From Bacillota bacterium (GTDB lineage Bacteria > Bacillota > Clostridia > DSM-8532), in contig JAEZJF010000002.1 of NCBI GenBank assembly GCA_023415825.1, forward strand, positions 1-24,614: 24,614 bases of DNA. Direction: 5' to 3'. Positions within the stretch are counted from its first letter, which is position 1, and each line of letters begins with the position of its first letter. The notes under the pieces were generated by a model that had not been told where the DNA came from, ran no database searches, and saw only the letters and a program-made list of their open reading frames with translations. A program made the translations under genes and the position numbers. Below, in pieces: positions 21,562 through 24,614 of the stretch.

Positions 21562-22746
21562 ATGGACAAGAATATGCTTACTTCAAAGTTTATGGGCTAT
21601 TTCGGCGGTAAAGGTGAAGGTATCCGCTTTTTTACCTCCCCAGGCCGTGTCAACCTGATAGGAGAACACACTGACTATAATGGCGGCTTTGTTTTTCCAG
21701 CAGCTTTGACACTGGCTACAACAGTCGTGGCCAGACCCAGGGCTGACCGCAAGATCAATCTTATAGCAACTGATTTGGAGAAAATGGTGGAGGCCGACTT
21801 GGATCATCTCTCTGATTATAAGGGATTACCCTGGGGAAGCTACCAGCTTGGGGTTGCAGATGAGCTCCAAAAGGCAGGCTATGTCTTGAGGGGCTGCGAC
21901 CTGATGTTTGAAGACAAGGTGCCCTTGGGAAGCGGTCTATCCTCCTCAGCTGCCATTGAGGTTGCAACCGCCATCGCATTGGTAAGCCTGGGCGATGATG
22001 GCTATGGCAGAGATAAAACCATTGACAAGGTCCAAATGGCTCTTATCTCTCAAAAAGCCGAGCACAACTTTATCGGTGTTAAGTGCGGCATTATGGATCA
22101 GTTTGCATCAGCCATGGGCAGGAAGGATCATGCTATTTTCCTGGATTGCCGTGACCTTTCCTTTGAGTGGGTTCCGCTGAAGCTTTCAGGGTACTCCCTG
22201 GTCATCGGCAATACAAACAAGAAGCGAAGCCTGGGAGAAGGCAAGTATAATGAGCGAAGAGCCGAGTGTGAGGCCGGACTTGAAATGCTACAAAAGGTGC
22301 TTCCCGAGGCAACCTGCTTAAGGGATGTTACGAGTTCGGATTTCGAGCAGCATCAAAATCTTATTGAGGACGAAACCATTAAGAAGCGTGTTCAGCATGT
22401 GGTTTATGAAGACCAAAGGGTGCTTGATTCAGTCAAAGCTTTAAAGGAAGGTAATCTTGATCTCTTTGGAAAGCTTATGAATCAATCTCATGATTCTTTG
22501 CGGAATCTTTATGAGGTAACCGGCAAGGAATTGGACACCATGGTAGACGAGGCGAGAAAAGCGGAAGGCGTGCTGGGCTCGCGAATGACTGGAGCAGGCT
22601 TCGGTGGCTGTACCGTCAGCCTTGTCAAAAATGAAAAAGTTGACGACTTTATCTCCAGGGTTGGCCGGGCCTATGAAGAAAAAATCGGCTATGCAGCAAG
22701 CTTTTATGTGTCGGACATCGGTGAGGGCGGCAGAGAAATTCTTTAA
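21562..22746 (+). CDS. galK: Galactokinase
   Basis: GalK phosphorylates alpha-D-galactose at O1 with ATP, supplying GalT. 394 residues, the usual length. The three GHMP-kinase motifs are clear: the galactokinase signature 'GRVNLIGEHTDYNGG' (28-42), the ATP-binding 'PLGSGLSSSAA' (about 122-132) and 'MTGAGFGGCTVSL' (about 341-353). The start at 21562 has GAGGAGG nine bases upstream; an in-frame extension to 21412 runs through galT and is rejected. It is co-transcribed with galT and ends before a terminator at 22786. galE and galM are not in the window, so the pathway is completed elsewhere. Confidence 0.97.
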   Translation: MDKNMLTSKFMGYFGGKGEGIRFFTSPGRVNLIGEHTDYNGGFVFPAALTLATTVVARPRADRKINLIATDLEKMVEADLDHLSDYKGLPWGSYQLGVADELQKAGYVLRGCDLMFEDKVPLGSGLSSSAAIEVATAIALVSLGDDGYGRDKTIDKVQMALISQKAEHNFIGVKCGIMDQFASAMGRKDHAIFLDCRDLSFEWVPLKLSGYSLVIGNTNKKRSLGEGKYNERRAECEAGLEMLQKVLPEATCLRDVTSSDFEQHQNLIEDETIKKRVQHVVYEDQRVLDSVKALKEGNLDLFGKLMNQSHDSLRNLYEVTGKELDTMVDEARKAEGVLGSRMTGAGFGGCTVSLVKNEKVDDFISRVGRAYEEKIGYAASFYVSDIGEGGREIL

Positions 22747-22785
22747 TACTCCTTTTATTCCGGGCAATACCTATACCAGGGTCAG

Positions 22786-22853
22786 ACCCGCCGGCTTACA
22801 GGTTCCCTACATAGCAAAATAGGGTATACCGAATATGAACAGGCGGGTTTTTT
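22786..22853 (+). terminator. Terminator of galT-galK
   Basis: ACCCGCC (22786-22792) pairs with GGCGGGT (22842-22848), followed by an unbroken T-run to 22853. A smaller stem CCCTA/TAGGG lies inside (22805-22809 and 22820-22824). The closing stem plus U-tract is a good rho-independent stop, though the enclosed region is long. Confidence 0.7.
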
Positions 22854-22883
22854 GATGCTGTCGATAGTCCCCCAAGATAATAT

Positions 22884-22912
22884 TTGCATAAAGAGTTTAT
22901 ACCCTATATAAT
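22884..22912 (+). promoter_or_regulatory. purA promoter
   Basis: TTGCAT (22884-22889), a 17-base spacer and a perfect TATAAT (22907-22912). The expected start near 22919 coincides with the first base of the GCCGAC arm of the leader structure, giving a leader of about 157 bases before purA. Confidence 0.75.
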
Positions 22913-22918
22913 ATTAGT

Positions 22919-22999
22919 GCCGACTGGATAACATAAAATAAGGTCATTTTTATCCTAAAGATGCATATCTTGGTCAGTCTTTTGGTTTTTTGTGTCGGC
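22919..22999 (+). promoter_or_regulatory. Structured 5' leader of purA with two competing closing stems
   Basis: Two inner hairpins are clear. P2 is GGATA (22926-22930), a four-base bulge and AAAAT (22935-22939) pairing with ATTTTTATCC (22946-22955). P3 is AAGAT/ATCTT (22958-22962 and 22967-22971). They can be closed either by GACTG/CAGTC (22922-22926 and 22975-22979), which is followed by TTTTGGTTTTTTG like a terminator, or by GCCGAC/GTCGGC (22919-22924 and 22994-22999). The two closing stems share bases 22922-22924, so they exclude each other. No known riboswitch class was recognised. The 329-base gap 22747-23075 also holds the galK terminator and purA promoter. Confidence 0.5.
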
Positions 23000-23075
23000 C
23001 ATCCTAAAAGGGTGAATTTGACTAATGGGTTGAGTTGTGCGATGAATAGCACTCTATTATGGGAGGTACGGTTAA

Positions 23076-24356
23076 ATGGCAGGAATAGTCGTTATTGGAA
23101 CACAATGGGGAGATGAAGGAAAAGGTAAATATATTGATATTCTATCAAGTGACACTGATTATGTAGTTCGTTTCTCAGGAGGAAATAATGCAGGTCATAC
23201 CATAGTTCATGAGGGAGTTAAATATGCGCTTCACCTCATTCCTTCCGGTATTTTAAGAAAAAATATTACCTGTATTGTTGCCAATGGCGTGGTTGTAGAT
23301 CCGGCGGTTTTCCTCATGGAGATTGATCGGCTTGAACAGCAGAATGTTGATATGGCAACCCTATATATCAGTGACAGAGCGCATGTCATTATGCCCTGGC
23401 ATACTGCCTTGGATGCTCTTCAGGAGAATATGAGAGATAAGGACGGCTTAGGCATCGGAACCACAAAACGCGGTATCGGCCCCGCCTATGCCGATAAGGC
23501 AGAACGCTGCGGCATTCGTATGGGTGACCTGATGGATGCTGAAACCTTTAAAGAAAAGGTTTATGCCAATATTGAGGTAAAAAATGCCATCATTGAGAAG
23601 GTCTATGGGGGAACCGCTCTTGACCCTGAAAAGATCATTGCGGATTATCTGGCTTATGCCGAGCGATTAAGACCCTATGTCCGTGATGTCAATGCCATTA
23701 TACATGTAGCCCTCGAACAGGGCAAAGTGGTTCTGTTTGAAGGGGCGCAAGCAACCTTCCTGGATATCGATTTCGGAACCTATCCCTATGTTACGTCATC
23801 CAATCCTATTGCCGGGGGTGTTTGTACCGGAGCCGGTGTGGGACCCAAGATGATAACAGAAGTATTGGGTGTCATGAAAGCCTATACTTCACGTGTAGGT
23901 GCCGGACCATTTGTTACTGAACAAGTTAACGAAATAGGGGATAAAATCAGAGAGCTTGGCCATGAGTACGGTACCACCACGGGGCGTCCGCGCCGCTGTG
24001 GATGGCTGGATGCGGTGATGCTCAAATATGCCGCTCGTATTAACGGATTGACAGGTTTATGTATGAATCACCTTGATACCATAGGCAAAATGGATTCCAT
24101 CAAGCTCTGTGTGGGATATAAGCTGGAGGGCAAGGTTATTGATTATTACCCCTCAAACCTGAAAGAACTGGCTCGGTGCGAACCTATTTATGAGGAATTC
24201 CAGGGGTGGAAGGATACCGATATTTCAAAGCTCAGACGTTTTGAATCTCTCCCGGCTGCCGCCAAGCGTTATGTGAGAAGAATTGAAGAAGTGACCAAGG
24301 TTCCCATTAAATATATCGGTGTTGGTCCCGACCGCGAGCAGACGATTACTATGTAG
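23076..24356 (+). CDS. purA: Adenylosuccinate synthetase
   Basis: PurA joins IMP and aspartate with GTP to make adenylosuccinate, the committed step to AMP. 426 residues, full length. 'GTQWGDEGKGK' (8-18) is the GTP-binding and catalytic loop with D13, and H41 in 'GNNAGHTIV' is the second catalytic residue. 'GIGTTKRGIGPAYADK' (about 128-143) is the IMP-binding signature, and 'GRPRRCGWLDAV' supplies the later conserved arginines. GGGAGG lies about nine bases before the ATG. It has its own promoter and a folded leader, so it may be regulated separately from galT-galK. An insertion sequence begins about 30-40 bases after its stop codon. Confidence 0.98.
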   Translation: MAGIVVIGTQWGDEGKGKYIDILSSDTDYVVRFSGGNNAGHTIVHEGVKYALHLIPSGILRKNITCIVANGVVVDPAVFLMEIDRLEQQNVDMATLYISDRAHVIMPWHTALDALQENMRDKDGLGIGTTKRGIGPAYADKAERCGIRMGDLMDAETFKEKVYANIEVKNAIIEKVYGGTALDPEKIIADYLAYAERLRPYVRDVNAIIHVALEQGKVVLFEGAQATFLDIDFGTYPYVTSSNPIAGGVCTGAGVGPKMITEVLGVMKAYTSRVGAGPFVTEQVNEIGDKIRELGHEYGTTTGRPRRCGWLDAVMLKYAARINGLTGLCMNHLDTIGKMDSIKLCVGYKLEGKVIDYYPSNLKELARCEPIYEEFQGWKDTDISKLRRFESLPAAAKRYVRRIEEVTKVPIKYIGVGPDREQTITM

Positions 24357-24395
24357 TAATTAAACAATATACTTAAAAACCGACCTGTAGCATTG

Positions 24396-24459
24396 ATATG
24401 CTCCCCTTGTGGTAGACAGTTTAAATAATAAAAACTGTTAACCATAAGGAGGAGCATAT
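24396..24459 (+). promoter_or_regulatory. Long hairpin sequestering the transposase ribosome binding site
   Basis: ATATGCTCCCCTTGTGG (24396-24412) pairs almost completely with CCATAAGGAGGAGCATAT (24442-24459), and an inner stem CAGTTT/AAACTG (24417-24422 and 24432-24437) extends it. The 3' arm contains AAGGAGGAG, the Shine-Dalgarno of the transposase gene. In read-through RNA the ribosome site would be hidden, a known self-limiting device of insertion sequences. Confidence 0.75.
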
Positions 24460-24463
24460 TTTT

Positions 24464-24614
24464 ATGGGACGAAAAAGTAAATTTTCAGCAGAAGAAAAAT
24501 TAAAATACGTTCTCATATGTATAGAAGGAAAGGATTCCATTAGGCACACTGCCGCTTTGATTGGAATTCATCATGAATCTTTAAGGCAATGGGTTCATAA
24601 TTATCAATCCATGG
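24464..24614 (+). CDS. IS3-family transposase OrfA (helix-turn-helix protein), N-terminal part
   Basis: Fifty residues are visible before the window ends. 'KFSAEEKLKYVLICIEGKDS' and 'HTAALIGIHHESLRQWVHNY' fit the helix-turn-helix of IS3/IS150 OrfA, which binds the element's ends; the full transposase is usually made by frameshifting into orfB, not seen here. AAGGAGGAG lies eight or nine bases before the ATG but is held in the hairpin at 24396-24459. It is too short for the ORF to show its stop, and the rest lies beyond 24614. Confidence 0.8.
   Translation, partial: MGRKSKFSAEEKLKYVLICIEGKDSIRHTAALIGIHHESLRQWVHNYQSM

Larger units (their letters stand above)
24386..24614 (+). mobile_element. 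Left end of an IS3-family (IS150-like) insertion sequence, truncated by the window
   Basis: The element begins somewhere near 24386, where TGTAGCATTGATATGCTCC resembles IS3-family ends that start with TG; the exact border cannot be fixed because the right end is outside. It contains a large hairpin (24396-24459) and the start of a transposase OrfA-type gene at 24464. It sits in the purA downstream gap and does not break purA. Confidence 0.7.

Noticed and set aside
22747..23075. Purine or ZTP riboswitch upstream of purA
   Set aside because: The leader is structured, but the conserved sequence blocks of these classes are not visible.

Overview
The window looks like a Clostridia-type (low to moderate GC Firmicutes) chromosome segment. 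Evidence: strong Shine-Dalgarno sequences, near-consensus sigma-A promoters, a sporeformer-type YabE-like protein (G5 plus 3D domains) upstream of rsmA/ksgA, and galT-galK and purA of Firmicutes type. Species cannot be named from the sequence alone.

Layout. (1) 3-443: 3' end of a DapA/NanA-family gene, then two hairpins. (2) 582-2909, minus strand: a SorE-like hexitol-phosphate dehydrogenase and a cupin-AraC regulator. (3) 3107-6120, plus strand: two Gfo/Idh/MocA oxidoreductases around a TIM-barrel sugar epimerase/lyase-like protein. (4) 6155-9707, minus strand: a tightly coupled operon in the order PIG-L deacetylase, PfkB kinase, MtlD-like dehydrogenase, divergent NagB-like protein, divergent from a second cupin-AraC regulator (9865-10740). 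(5) 10748-14148, minus strand: an unrecognised protein with a 25-residue tandem repeat, then rsmA and a yabE-like gene. (6) 14583-18788: a visibly GC-richer block with a Gfo/Idh/MocA gene divergent from a TIM-barrel, Gfo/Idh/MocA and SGNH-hydrolase operon. (7) 18903-22746: deoC, a third AraC regulator, galT and galK. (8) purA behind a structured leader, then the left end of an IS3-type insertion sequence that runs off the window.

How the genes fit together. Most of the window is carbohydrate catabolism with local AraC control, but no transporter is encoded. The most interesting part is the PIG-L/PfkB/MtlD/NagB operon. Its divergent promoter region (9719-9862) has a homologous partner at 1867-2018 upstream of the SorE-like gene: 54 of 59 positions match, with the same dyad and the same dyad-to--10 distance. 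I infer one regulon combining deacetylation, phosphorylation, polyol-phosphate oxidation and a NagB-fold step, possibly for an N-acetylated amino sugar or amino polyol. The NagB-like enzyme lacks residues expected of a true glucosamine-6-phosphate deaminase, so its reaction may be new.

The two separate Gfo/Idh/MocA plus TIM-barrel modules resemble enzyme pairs that oxidise a sugar ring and then isomerise or eliminate. Substrates cannot be read from the sequence. All family assignments were made by eye from motifs and remembered family sequences; no database search was run.
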